The translations under genes were made by a program, and so were the position numbers. Below the pieces are notes generated by a model, which searched no databases, had not been told where the DNA came from, and saw nothing but the letters and a program-made list of their open reading frames with translations. This document shows, one piece after another, positions 7,138-15,541 of a stretch of DNA of 18,286 nucleotides (its first letter is position 1; every line of letters starts with the position of its first letter). The DNA comes from Nitrospirae bacterium CG1_02_44_142 (GTDB lineage: Bacteria > Nitrospirota > Thermodesulfovibrionia > Thermodesulfovibrionales > UBA1546), in contig MNVK01000076.1 of NCBI GenBank assembly GCA_001871685.1, positions 1 to 18,286 of the forward strand. The letters are read 5' to 3'.

Positions 7138-8721
7138 ATGAGAACTTTTATAGCAAAGAAACTCCATACTTACGGGCCCTCTATGCTTTCAGGGACTCTT
7201 CTCCTGTTTTGTTTTCCGACCTTTGATTTTTTCTTCCTTGCATGGATTGCGCTTACGCCCTTTTTAATTTCACTCATGGATAAAAAGCCGTCAGAGGCAT
7301 TTCGCGCGGGGTTTTATCTCGGCATCCCCTATTTTTTTGGCACGCTGTACTGGATATATCATTCAATAAACCACTATGGCGGCGTCCCTTTAATCCCAAG
7401 CCTTGCTCTCGTCTTTCTCCTATGCCTGTATCTAAGCCTCTATACCGGAGTCTTTGCGGCGCTTTTTGCATGGAAGATTGCAACTACCCGCCTGCCCGCG
7501 CTTTTTATAGCGCCGGTCTTATGGGTAACCCTTGAGTTCCTGCGTTCCTATGCCTTAACCGGATTTCCATGGTCAAGTCTTGGATATTCCCAGTATCTGT
7601 TTTTACCTGTAATACAGTTTGCCGACGTTACGGGGATTTACGGAGTATCTTTTCTAATTGTAGCTGTAAACGGAGCTATTGCTGATTTTTTCATAATCAA
7701 AAAACGTCTTCGCTCCATGCCCCTTTTCCCGCTTTCCCATACAGTAATCGGATTCTCCCTGCTTTTTGTTTTTATTGCCGCTGTATTTTTCTATGGATTC
7801 CGGCGTTTAGATGAAGCCCCTGTCGGCAAGACTGTCAGGGTAAGCGTTATTCAGGGGAATATAGAGCAGGATAGAAAATGGGACTTGGCTTATCAGCGTG
7901 AAGTCTTCAATACATACAAGGACATAACGCAGGCAGCCGCTGTCCTTTCTCCTGCATTAATTGTTTGGCCGGAAACCGCGGCGCCTTTTTATTTTAATTC
8001 CGACAGGGCCTTTACTCAGGAACTTATAAGCTTTCAGCAGACCTTGAATACTTATCTTTTATTCGGCAGCGTCCTCGTTAGAGAATCTGCTGATGGAGAC
8101 AGCGCCGACAGTAAAAATCTTCTGACAAACAGCGCTATCCTCCTTGCGCCAGATGGAAAACCTTCGTTAATTTATGATAAAATACATTTAGTCCCATTCG
8201 GTGAATATGTCCCCTTTAGAAAAGTTCTGTTTTTCTTGGACAAGCTTGTTTCGGGTATAGGGGATTATGCGCCGGGGGAACACCAACTCAGGGGTGAAAC
8301 GCCATACGGGAGTTTCGGCGTATTTATCTGTTATGAGGTTGTTTTCCCGGGACTGGTAAGAAAAACGTACTCGCACGGCGGGGATTTTATGGTAACCATA
8401 ACCAATGACGCCTGGTTTGGAACAACATCGGGGCCCTATCAGCATTTCAGCGTGGCTGTGTTCCGAGCTGTTGAAAACAGAAAGCCGGTAATCAGGGCCG
8501 CGAATACGGGAATTTCAGGTTTTATTGACAGCAGGGGGAAAATACTGGGGAAAACATCCCTGTTTCAGAGAACATCTATGACAATGGATATAGTGACTGA
8601 CGCCAGGAGGAGTTTTTACTCACGCTACGGCGACCTGTTTTCGTATCTGTGTATTGTTATAACAGTTTTATTATTAATAAATGTATCCCGGAGGCAATAT
8701 GGCAGCGCAGTCAGAACTTAA
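7138..8721 (+). CDS. lnt: Apolipoprotein N-acyltransferase
   Basis: Lnt, 527 residues, adds the third acyl chain to the N-terminal cysteine of lipoproteins in the inner membrane, the step before Lol-dependent sorting to the outer membrane. The N-terminal half (about 1-222) holds six or more membrane helices, including the conserved LEFLRSYALTGFPWSSLGYSQ region in pieces (TGFPWSSLGY at 141-150). The C-terminal half is a periplasmic nitrilase-fold domain with the full catalytic triad: E279 in WPET, K348 in YDKIH, and C398 in FICYE, plus NDAWFG at 423-428. A final hydrophobic segment (about 502-515) follows. Length matches the family. The start at 7138 has only a weak ribosome site (AAGG almost touching the ATG); no better upstream start is visible. 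Its end overlaps prfB by 23 nt. Confidence 0.97.
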   Translation: MRTFIAKKLHTYGPSMLSGTLLLFCFPTFDFFFLAWIALTPFLISLMDKKPSEAFRAGFYLGIPYFFGTLYWIYHSINHYGGVPLIPSLALVFLLCLYLSLYTGVFAALFAWKIATTRLPALFIAPVLWVTLEFLRSYALTGFPWSSLGYSQYLFLPVIQFADVTGIYGVSFLIVAVNGAIADFFIIKKRLRSMPLFPLSHTVIGFSLLFVFIAAVFFYGFRRLDEAPVGKTVRVSVIQGNIEQDRKWDLAYQREVFNTYKDITQAAAVLSPALIVWPETAAPFYFNSDRAFTQELISFQQTLNTYLLFGSVLVRESADGDSADSKNLLTNSAILLAPDGKPSLIYDKIHLVPFGEYVPFRKVLFFLDKLVSGIGDYAPGEHQLRGETPYGSFGVFICYEVVFPGLVRKTYSHGGDFMVTITNDAWFGTTSGPYQHFSVAVFRAVENRKPVIRAANTGISGFIDSRGKILGKTSLFQRTSMTMDIVTDARRSFYSRYGDLFSYLCIVITVLLLINVSRRQYGSAVRT

Positions 8722-9809
8722 AGAAGAGCTTTCAGCCTTAAGCGCAAAGATAGAAGCCCTTAGAGGGTATCTTTGATGTCCCAAAACTTAAACAGGAAAT
8801 AGAAGATATAGACAAAGAACTCTCCCTATCTTCTTCGTGGGATTCTCCGCGCAAAATGCATGAACTCCATAAGAAAAAGGCGTACATAGCAGACATAGTT
8901 TTCCCCTTTGAAGCGCTGTCGGACAAGGCAGATTACCTTGAGGAATCCATAAAAATATTGGATGAGGAAGAAGGAGCGGTCTTTCTTCAGGAGATTCAAG
9001 AAGAGATTACAGGTCTGCGCACGCAGATAGATGAACTGGAAATGCGGCACCTGCTGTCCGAAGAGCTGGACAAGAACAATGCAATTGTGTCTATTCATCC
9101 CGGCGCAGGCGGCACTGAAAGTCAGGACTGGGCCCAGATGCTATTGCGTATGTACCTGCGCTGGGCGGAAAAACATAATCTTAAGACTCAGGTTGTAGAC
9201 CTCCTGCCCGGAGAAGAGGCAGGTATAAAGAGCGCAACATTTACAGTCAGCGGCCCTTATTCTTACGGCTTTCTCAAAGCCGAGGCTGGAGTCCACAGGC
9301 TTGTTAGAATATCACCCTATGATGCAAATAAAAGAAGGCATACTTCTTTTGCCGCAGTTATTGTTTATCCGGAAATAGAAGATGATATAACTATAGAAAT
9401 AAAAGCAGATGATTTAAAGATTGACACCTTCAGGGCGTCCGGCGCAGGCGGACAGCATGTGAACAAAACATCCTCTGCTGTCAGAATAACCCATATACCC
9501 ACAGGTATAGTCATTTCCTGCCAGAATGAACGCTCACAGTATAAAAATAAAGAAATAGCTCTGAAGATACTTAAATCACGTCTTTATGACCTCTCACTTA
9601 AGAGACAAAAAAATAAAATGGAAAATATTATTGGAGATAAGAAAGGGATAGCATGGGGAAGCCAGATACGGTCTTATGTTCTTCAACCTTATAGGCTTGT
9701 CAAGGACCACAGAACCTCTATTGAGATTGGGAATGTGGATTCAGTCCTTGATGGAGACATAGATAAATTTATACAGGCATTTTTAGAAAAGAGAATAAAG
9801 AATCCGTAA
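8699..9809 (+). CDS. prfB: Peptide chain release factor 2, with +1 programmed frameshift (join 8699-8773, 8775-9809)
   Basis: RF2 recognises UGA and UAA stops and triggers peptide release. Translation starts at ATG 8699 (GGAGG at 8690-8694) and reads 25 codons to an in-frame TGA at 8774-8776. Skipping T8774 continues the protein to 9809, giving 369 residues, close to the usual 365. In full-length numbering GGQ is at 250-252 (in SGAGGQHVNKTSS), the residues that catalyse peptidyl-tRNA hydrolysis. The stop-recognition tripeptide is at 205-207 and reads SPY, where SPF is usual. The first domain (about 1-110) is charged and helical, as expected. The start lies inside the end of lnt (23-nt overlap), so both are probably on one transcript. 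Synthesis is autoregulated by the frameshift site. Starting at an internal ATG (8856) would remove domain 1 and is wrong. Confidence 0.97.
8762..8776 (+). promoter_or_regulatory. prfB +1 programmed frameshift site
   Basis: AGAGGG (8762-8767) acts as an internal Shine-Dalgarno-like element, followed by TAT, the slippery CTT (8771-8773) and in-frame TGA (8774-8776). Spacing equals that of the well-studied E. coli element (AGGGGG TAT CTT TGA), with one change in the G-run, and the base after TGA is T rather than C. When RF2 is scarce the ribosome slips from CTT to TTT and continues in the +1 frame. Confidence 0.96.
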
Positions 9810-10005
9810 GCTCTACTTCTTCTTATATATATAATCTTTTTAGTAGTAGAGGTAGAGGATGTTAGTAAGTATAAATATGTATAAACCTGCTTTTTTAAAA
9901 GAGTTTTTATTGTTTATAAAATATATAGAAAGGCGGCAATATATTTAACAAGAGAAGACGACAGAAAAAAAGAACAAAATATTAACAATAAAACTAACAG
10001 TTTTC

Positions 10006-10035
10006 TTGCTTGTAGTTTAAGAGATGCGATATAAT
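10006..10035 (+). promoter_or_regulatory. Candidate dnaA promoter
   Basis: A perfect -10 TATAAT (10030-10035) lies 18 nt after a weak -35 TTGCTT (10006-10011). Predicted transcription starts near 10042, giving a leader of about 60 nt to the dnaA ATG at 10103. The two DnaA-box-like sites at 10067-10086 then fall inside the leader, a placement suited to autorepression. Confidence 0.5.
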
Positions 10036-10066
10036 AATGCGCCTCCCATAGGGAATTACTAACGCT

Positions 10067-10086
10067 TGTTGATAAACTGTTAATAA
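10067..10086 (-). promoter_or_regulatory. Pair of DnaA-box-like sites in the dnaA leader
   Basis: TGTTGATAA (10067-10075) and TGTTAATAA (10078-10086) are same-orientation copies with an 11-bp period. On the minus strand they read TTATCAACA and TTATTAACA, each one mismatch from TTATNCACA, both with A instead of C at position 6. Confidence 0.5.
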
Positions 10087-10102
10087 CTTTGAGGGTTGGG
10101 AA

Positions 10103-11431
10103 ATGACTTTAGAAGAGATTTGGGGGAAAAGCCTTTTAAAAATAGAAGAAAAAATCGGAACCAATATATTTGAATTGTGGATTAAGCCTATAAGGCCTGT
10201 CCAGCTCAAAGAGCAGCAGTTCACATTAGAGGTGCCGAACAGATTTTTTAAAGAATGGATAGAGGATTATTATCCAACCCTCATAAATGAAACACTGGAA
10301 GGAATACTTGGCCGCGCCGTAACATTAAAATATAGGATTGCCGAAAAACAAGTGGCAGAGATAAAGCGGATAGAAGCCAAGTTAGAAAGCAGAAAAACGC
10401 GGCTTGCAAATAGAGGAATATACCTTAACCCAAAATATACCTTTGAAAACTTTATAACCGGACAGAGCAATCAATTTGCCCAGGCCGCGGCAAAGGCAGT
10501 GGCAGAAGCGCCCGGAAGGGTTTACAATCCGTTATTCATTTATGGGGGTGTTGGCTTGGGGAAAACGCATCTAATCAGCGCAATAGGCAACAGCGTCATA
10601 GACAGCAAGCAAGACTGTAATATGCTTTATGTGCCGTCAGAGCAGTTTACGAACGAGGTGGTATCGGCAGTGCGGCACGGAAAAACAGAAGAGTTAAAAA
10701 AGAAATACAGGAATGTGGACCTGCTCCTTATAGACGATATCCAGTTTGTAGAAAATAAGATGGCAACACAGGAGGAGTTGTTTTATACTATTAATACCCT
10801 TTACGAAAAGCAGAAACAGATAGTCATTTCCAGCGACAGGCCCCCAAAGGAGATAAAGACTATCACAGACAGGCTCAGGTCCCGCTTCAGTATGGGACTT
10901 ATCGCTGATATACAACCGCCGGAATATGAAACAAGGGTGGCAATAATACATAAAAAAGCAGCAATGGAAAGGCTAAACCTGAAAGACGACGTTATAAATT
11001 TTATTGCGGCAAAAGTAAAGACAAACGTCAGGGAACTGGAAGGCTGCCTTATCAGGCTCGGGGCGCAGGCGGCCCTTACGGGAAGCCCGATAGATGTGGA
11101 GATGGCAAAGGCGGTTTTAAAGGATTTTATTCAGGATGAAAAGCCGGTAACAACAGAGCAGATACTAAAAACAGTCTGCGAATATTTCGGCTTAAAAATG
11201 CAGGATATAAAAGCGAGGAAGCGGACCAAGGAGATAGCGCTGCCCCGGCAGATAGCGATGTATCTGAGCAAGCAGCTTACAGGGTGCTCGCTCAACGATA
11301 TCGGCAAGGGCATGGGAGGCAAGGACCATGCAACGGTAATATACGCCTGCAAGCAGGTAGAAGACAGAAAGGCAAAAGACGAGAATTTTAACAGGATGGT
11401 AGAAACCCTGTTGCGTAAAATAAAACCTTAA
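10103..11431 (+). CDS. dnaA: Chromosomal replication initiator protein DnaA
   Basis: DnaA, 442 residues, an AAA+ ATPase that binds the origin, opens it and loads the helicase. Domain I (about 1-80, beginning TLEEIWGKSLLKIEE) is followed by a very short domain II. Domain III begins near YTFENFITGQSNQFA (112-126), with Walker A GGVGLGKTH (148-156), Walker B LLLIDD (207-212), and the sensor/arginine region DRLRSRFSMGL (256-266). Domain IV ends with the DNA-binding signature CSLNDIGKGMGGKDHATVIYA, split here as KDHATVIYA (407-415). Length is at the compact end of the family, owing to the short domain II. A GAGGG ribosome site (10091-10095) precedes ATG 10103. It is followed after 9 nt by dnaN, so the pair is cotranscribed. 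Confidence 0.99.
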   Translation: MTLEEIWGKSLLKIEEKIGTNIFELWIKPIRPVQLKEQQFTLEVPNRFFKEWIEDYYPTLINETLEGILGRAVTLKYRIAEKQVAEIKRIEAKLESRKTRLANRGIYLNPKYTFENFITGQSNQFAQAAAKAVAEAPGRVYNPLFIYGGVGLGKTHLISAIGNSVIDSKQDCNMLYVPSEQFTNEVVSAVRHGKTEELKKKYRNVDLLLIDDIQFVENKMATQEELFYTINTLYEKQKQIVISSDRPPKEIKTITDRLRSRFSMGLIADIQPPEYETRVAIIHKKAAMERLNLKDDVINFIAAKVKTNVRELEGCLIRLGAQAALTGSPIDVEMAKAVLKDFIQDEKPVTTEQILKTVCEYFGLKMQDIKARKRTKEIALPRQIAMYLSKQLTGCSLNDIGKGMGGKDHATVIYACKQVEDRKAKDENFNRMVETLLRKIKP

Positions 11432-11440
11432 GGAGGGGTT

Positions 11441-12544
11441 ATGAAGCTGAGTGTTTCAAAAGAGGAACTGCAGGAAAAGCTTTCAAACATCCAGAATATT
11501 GTAGAAAAGAGGAATACGATGCCTGTGCTGAGCCACTTCCTTTTAGACGCCGGAAAAAAGAAGGCATACATTATTGCCACTGACCTTGAGACGGCAATAA
11601 AAGAACCGATTCAAGTAAAAGTTGAAAAAGAAGGGAAACTCTGCATCCCGGCGCGGAAGATGTTTGAGATAGTGAAAGAGGTGGACGGAGACATCACTAT
11701 GGAGTCCGAAGACGGACAGTGGCTCAAAGTGAATGCGGGACGGAGCAAATTCAGGCTTGCCTGCCTCTCAGCAGACGAATTTCCCGCCTGGCCCGGGATG
11801 GAAAATATAGAAGAAGCTCAGATAGCTACAAAAAACCTGGTGGAGATGATAGAAAAGAGTCTTTATGCCGCAGGAGAGAGCGATACCAGATATACCCTGA
11901 ACGGACTGCTCTTTCATGCAAAAAAAGACAGCGGTGAAATGACTGTTGTCGGCACAGACGGCCATAGACTGTCATGCATAAGCAGGAAGATAAACACTCC
12001 GTTAAAAGAAGAGAAAAAAGTGATTATCCCTCGGAAGGCGGCGGCGGAAATCAGAAGATTTCTTGACAGAGATACCGAGAACATTACGGTTATCATAGGC
12101 AAAAGCCATGTAATGTTTAAGATAGAGGAAGTGGAGTTTCTAACAAGGCTGATAGAAGGGACATACCCGAACTATGAACAGGTAATCCCCTCAGGCAATG
12201 AAAAGAAAGTCATAATAAGCAGAGATGAATTTATAAAAGCGCTGAGAAGGGTCTCCGTAATGAGCAGGGAAAAGAGCAATGCCATCAAGGTGGATATTGA
12301 AGATGGAGCGCTTGTCCTTTCTGCCTCAAACCCGGACCTCGGCGAGGCAAAAGACGAGGTGAAGGTTGAATATAAAGGGGAAGCGCTTTCCCTTGGATTT
12401 AATGCAAGGTATCTGATAGACGCTTTGAATGCCATGAGCGGAGAAAAGGTTGTCTTTGAACTTCAGGATCCGTTAAGCCCGACCCTCTTAACAGAAGAAA
12501 AGGATGCGAGCTATAGATGTGTGATAATGCCGATGAGAGTATAA
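11441..12544 (+). CDS. dnaN: DNA polymerase III beta subunit (sliding clamp)
   Basis: DnaN, 367 residues, forms the ring-shaped dimer that tethers DNA polymerase III and other partners to DNA. The three repeated clamp domains are seen at about 1-120, 125-243 and 245-367. Characteristic stretches are TMPVLSHFLLDA near residue 27, YTLNGLLFHA and TDGHRLSC in the middle domain (about 151-178), TRLIEGTYPNYEQVIP near the start of domain 3, and a C-terminal VIMPMRV, the typical end that lines the partner-binding pocket. Length is standard. A strong AAGGAGGGG ribosome site sits within the 9-nt gap after dnaA. The gap to gyrB (94 bp) carries an inverted repeat rather than an evident promoter. Confidence 0.98.
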   Translation: MKLSVSKEELQEKLSNIQNIVEKRNTMPVLSHFLLDAGKKKAYIIATDLETAIKEPIQVKVEKEGKLCIPARKMFEIVKEVDGDITMESEDGQWLKVNAGRSKFRLACLSADEFPAWPGMENIEEAQIATKNLVEMIEKSLYAAGESDTRYTLNGLLFHAKKDSGEMTVVGTDGHRLSCISRKINTPLKEEKKVIIPRKAAAEIRRFLDRDTENITVIIGKSHVMFKIEEVEFLTRLIEGTYPNYEQVIPSGNEKKVIISRDEFIKALRRVSVMSREKSNAIKVDIEDGALVLSASNPDLGEAKDEVKVEYKGEALSLGFNARYLIDALNAMSGEKVVFELQDPLSPTLLTEEKDASYRCVIMPMRV

Positions 12545-12547
12545 AAA

Positions 12548-12614
12548 AGGGTTTAGGGGTCAGGGATTAGTTGTTAGCGAAGGCTTTTTTACCAATCCCA
12601 AAACCCTAATCCCC
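12548..12614. repeat. Imperfect inverted repeat of GGGATTAG type between dnaN and gyrB
   Basis: Arms at 12548-12570 and 12592-12614 match at 17 of 23 positions when one is reverse-complemented, around a 21-nt loop that includes a T6 run (12585-12590). The arms consist of AGGGTTTAGGGG / GGGATTAG-type words. It fills most of the 94-bp dnaN-gyrB gap and ends a few bases before the gyrB ribosome site. It may be a degenerate mobile repeat or a structured leader. Confidence 0.55.
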
Positions 12615-12638
12615 AACAACCATAAGAGAGAGGAATTA

Positions 12639-15041
12639 ATGGAAGAAAAAGAACAGATAAATAACGATGTAGAGTCCTATGGCGCATCGGACATAAAGAT
12701 ATTGAAAGGCCTCAGCGCTGTAAGAAAAAGGCCTGCGATGTACATAGGCTCAACAGGCCCCGAGGGACTGCATCATCTTGTATATGAGGTTGTGGATAAC
12801 AGCGTTGATGAATCCCTGGCCGGTTTTTGTAAAAATATAGAGGTAACACTCCACCACGACGGAAGCTGCACTGTGATAGATGACGGAAGGGGCATACCTA
12901 CAGACCGGCATCCCAGAGATCCGGAAGGAAGGACAGCGGCGGAGATTGCGCTTACAGAGCTTCATGCAGGAGGGAAATTTGAGGCAAAGGCATACAAGAT
13001 ATCAGGAGGACTTCACGGCGTCGGAGTCTCTGTTGTAAACGCCCTGTCTGAATGGCTTGAGGTTGAGATAAAGCAAAACGGAAAGGTGTTTCAGCAGCAT
13101 TTTGACAGGGGGAAACCTTCAGGCCCTCTTGCTCTTGTCGGGAAGACAAAAAGCAGAGGGACGAAGATTACGTTTAAGCCAGACGCCGAGATATTTGAAG
13201 AGACAACTGAATTCAGCTATGATGTTCTTTCCCAGAGGTTAAGAGAGATGGCGTTTCTTAACAACGGGCTTAAGATTTCCATATATGATGAAAGCACAGA
13301 CAAAAAACAGGAGTTCCATTATGAAGGAGGAATTATTTCCTTTGTTGAACTTCTGAATAAAAACAAAACTCCGCTTCATCCCAAACCTGTATATATATCA
13401 GGAGAAAAAGATGGAATTATCGCAGAGATTGCGCTTCAGTACAATGACAGCTATGCAGAAAACATCTTCACATTTGCAAATAATATAAACACAAAAGAAG
13501 GCGGAACGCATCTCATAGGATTCAAATCCGCCCTCACCAGAACAGCCAACAGCTATGCCGCATCCTCGGGGCTTTTGAAGAACGGCAAAGAAGGGCTCTC
13601 AGGAGATGATATAAGAGAGGGGCTTACTGCGGTTATAAGCGTTAAGCTGCCCAATCCCCAGTTTGAAGGCCAGACAAAGATGAAGCTCGGGAACAGCGAG
13701 GTAAAAGGAATAATAGAGTCAATAGTCAATGACACGCTCGGCGCCTATTTTGAGGAAAACCCCTCTGTCGCTAAGAAGATTATTGAAAAGGCTGTGCAGG
13801 CGGCAAGGGTAAGAGATGCGGCAAGAAAGGCGAGGGAACTTGCAAGGAGAAAAGGGATTCTTGACGACACAGGACTGCCCGGAAAACTTGCGGACTGCTC
13901 TGAAAAAGACCCGGCCTTATCCGAGATATTTATTGTTGAGGGAGACTCTGCAGGCGGCTCTGCCAAGCAAGGACGCGACAGGCGCGCTCAGGCTATACTG
14001 CCTCTCAGAGGAAAGATACTGAATGTTGAAAAGGCTCGGTTTGACAAGATGCTTGCCTCCGAAGAAATAAAAATTCTCATAACAGCGCTTGGGACCAGCA
14101 TTGATACAGAATTTGACATATCAAAAATCCGCTATCACAAGGTAATCCTGATGACAGACGCTGATGTTGACGGCGCGCATATAAGGACGCTCCTGCTCAC
14201 GTTTTTTTACAGGCAGATGCCGCAGGTTATAGAAAACGGCTATCTTTACATTGCACAGCCGCCCCTGTTTAAGGTCAAGAAAGGAAGGGCAGAAAAATAT
14301 ATCCAGAACGAGACAGAGATGCAGAACATGCTCTTTGAGCTTGCCGCAGACGACCTCGCTGTTCCAATAAAAGGGCAGATTGTAAAAGGGAAGGCGCTAA
14401 TCTCCCATCTAAAAAGACTTTCCAGGTTTGAGCGGCTGATGGAATGGTTCAGCAGAAGGAGAAAAGACACGGATGTTTTAAAGATTATCTTAAATGCTGG
14501 GATAAATAAAGAGACGCTGAAAGACCAAAGGGCGGTTGAAAAACTTTTAGCTGTGATAGAGAAAATGCCTGACATTGCCATAGGCGAAATTAATCCTGAC
14601 GAAGAACATCAGGCATACAGCGTTGAGATAAGAAGGCATAACAAGAAAGTCCTGATAGACATGAATTTCCTGATGTCCCCTGAATTCAAAGAGCTTGAAA
14701 ACAGCTACAGCATTATAAAAGATATTGGCGAGCCGCCGTATAGGGCAGAGACCAAAGAAAGTATAAAAGAGCTTGGTTCAAGCTCAGAGCTTCTGGACTA
14801 TGTGTTCAGCGTTGCCAAAAAAGGACTCACGATTCAGAGATACAAAGGACTTGGAGAAATGAACCCGACACAGCTCTGGGACACAACAATGGACGCCGAG
14901 AAAAGGACGCTCCTTCAGGTAAAGATAGAAGACACGGTGCAGGCAGATGAGATATTCACTATCCTCATGGGCGACCAGGTAGAGCCGCGCAAGGATTTCA
15001 TTACAAAGCACGCCTTAGAGGCGAGGAATATAGATATATAA
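12639..15041 (+). CDS. gyrB: DNA gyrase subunit B
   Basis: GyrB, 800 residues, the ATPase subunit that with GyrA introduces negative supercoils. The GHKL ATP site is seen at N54 in VVDNSVDE, D81-D82-G-R-G, and GGLHGVG (123-129), with the transducer lysine in QTK (345-347). The TOPRIM domain shows EGDSAGGSA (434-442, with catalytic E434) and DADVDGAH (507-514) for the metal. The C-terminal tail has QRYKGLGEMNPTQLW. An insertion of roughly 170 residues after about residue 550, inside TOPRIM, makes the length like that of E. coli and other Gram-negative GyrB, not the shorter Gram-positive form. GAGAGG precedes ATG 12639. It follows dnaN in the classical origin order, and the separation by a repeat leaves open whether it has its own promoter. 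Confidence 0.98.
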   Translation: MEEKEQINNDVESYGASDIKILKGLSAVRKRPAMYIGSTGPEGLHHLVYEVVDNSVDESLAGFCKNIEVTLHHDGSCTVIDDGRGIPTDRHPRDPEGRTAAEIALTELHAGGKFEAKAYKISGGLHGVGVSVVNALSEWLEVEIKQNGKVFQQHFDRGKPSGPLALVGKTKSRGTKITFKPDAEIFEETTEFSYDVLSQRLREMAFLNNGLKISIYDESTDKKQEFHYEGGIISFVELLNKNKTPLHPKPVYISGEKDGIIAEIALQYNDSYAENIFTFANNINTKEGGTHLIGFKSALTRTANSYAASSGLLKNGKEGLSGDDIREGLTAVISVKLPNPQFEGQTKMKLGNSEVKGIIESIVNDTLGAYFEENPSVAKKIIEKAVQAARVRDAARKARELARRKGILDDTGLPGKLADCSEKDPALSEIFIVEGDSAGGSAKQGRDRRAQAILPLRGKILNVEKARFDKMLASEEIKILITALGTSIDTEFDISKIRYHKVILMTDADVDGAHIRTLLLTFFYRQMPQVIENGYLYIAQPPLFKVKKGRAEKYIQNETEMQNMLFELAADDLAVPIKGQIVKGKALISHLKRLSRFERLMEWFSRRRKDTDVLKIILNAGINKETLKDQRAVEKLLAVIEKMPDIAIGEINPDEEHQAYSVEIRRHNKKVLIDMNFLMSPEFKELENSYSIIKDIGEPPYRAETKESIKELGSSSELLDYVFSVAKKGLTIQRYKGLGEMNPTQLWDTTMDAEKRTLLQVKIEDTVQADEIFTILMGDQVEPRKDFITKHALEARNIDI

Positions 15042-15078
15042 CTTGTTGTGTGTAAGATAACTGATATGGAGAAAGCAT

Positions 15079-15291
15079 ATGAGAAAATCCTTAGTTTTAG
15101 GTGATATTACGGATTCCGAATTAGAGGAATTTAACACTGCCACTGAAACCATGAGGCGGAATAGACGCAGTTCTGCCGGCACGGAAGATGTTGATAGTTA
15201 TTTGCAATTTCTTGAAGAGCGACAGGCGCTGTTTAACACACCTCAAAGAATTCACAGAAAGTGCCCTATAGAAAAGAGCCATATTCTATAA
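15079..15291 (+). CDS. Small unknown protein (70 residues)
   Basis: I do not recognise this protein. It starts at ATG 15079 with a reasonable GGAG ribosome site (15068-15071), 37 nt after gyrB. It is soluble, charged and probably helical, with an acidic stretch (ITDSELEEFN, about 9-19), a basic patch (MRRNRRSS, about 25-32) and a VDSYLQFLEERQALF helix (about 38-52). No membrane segment is visible. The size, the charge split and the absence of a matching partner would fit an antitoxin-like or regulatory orphan, but that is a guess. The 250 bp after it (15292-15541) contain no gene that I can support, so a partner may have been lost. A chance reading frame is still possible. Confidence 0.5.
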   Translation: MRKSLVLGDITDSELEEFNTATETMRRNRRSSAGTEDVDSYLQFLEERQALFNTPQRIHRKCPIEKSHIL

Positions 15292-15541
15292 TAGGATTAC
15301 TCACAGTACCAAACATTTTTAAGGAGACGCTATAACTGAATGTTTCAATTGGTAATTAACGAACAAGCTCATGGGAGCGTGGCGGTTTAGCGCGATTCCA
15401 TGTAGCGCCTTGGTACTCATTTACGTCCTATCTTTTCTTTTTAAACGGTCGCTGTTGTCCCTTCTCAAAATTTTAGTTATACCTCTTATGCTTGCTATAT
15501 TTGAATATCAAGCAAATTCTTGTTTCGTTCCTGCTGAACGG

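Larger units (their letters stand above)
9810..10102. other. Candidate replication origin (oriC) region upstream of dnaA
   Basis: This 293-bp gap has no credible gene, is strongly AT-rich (especially about 9880-9990) and directly precedes dnaA, the usual oriC position. It contains DnaA-box-like 9-mers of type TTATNAACA, one mismatch from TTATNCACA: 9911-9919 (minus), 10067-10075 (minus), 10078-10086 (minus), and a two-mismatch copy at 9979-9987 (plus). TAG-rich triplets at 9841-9855 might be a DnaA-trio. No perfect TTATCCACA is present. Origin function is inferred from position and composition only. Confidence 0.55.

Noticed and set aside
8856..9809. prfB as a 317-residue gene starting at ATG 8856
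   Set aside because: The upstream 8699 start with a classical frameshift site gives the full RF2 with GGQ at 250-252; the short form would lack domain 1.
9811..9851. CTCTACT/AGTAGAG inverted repeat after prfB as a terminator
   Set aside because: Seven pairs around a loop of 27 nt, AT-rich and without a proper T-tract after the second arm.
15340..15420. Possible integron attC-like site
   Set aside because: I saw AAC/GTT-like words but no matching core-site pairs and no cassette structure around it.
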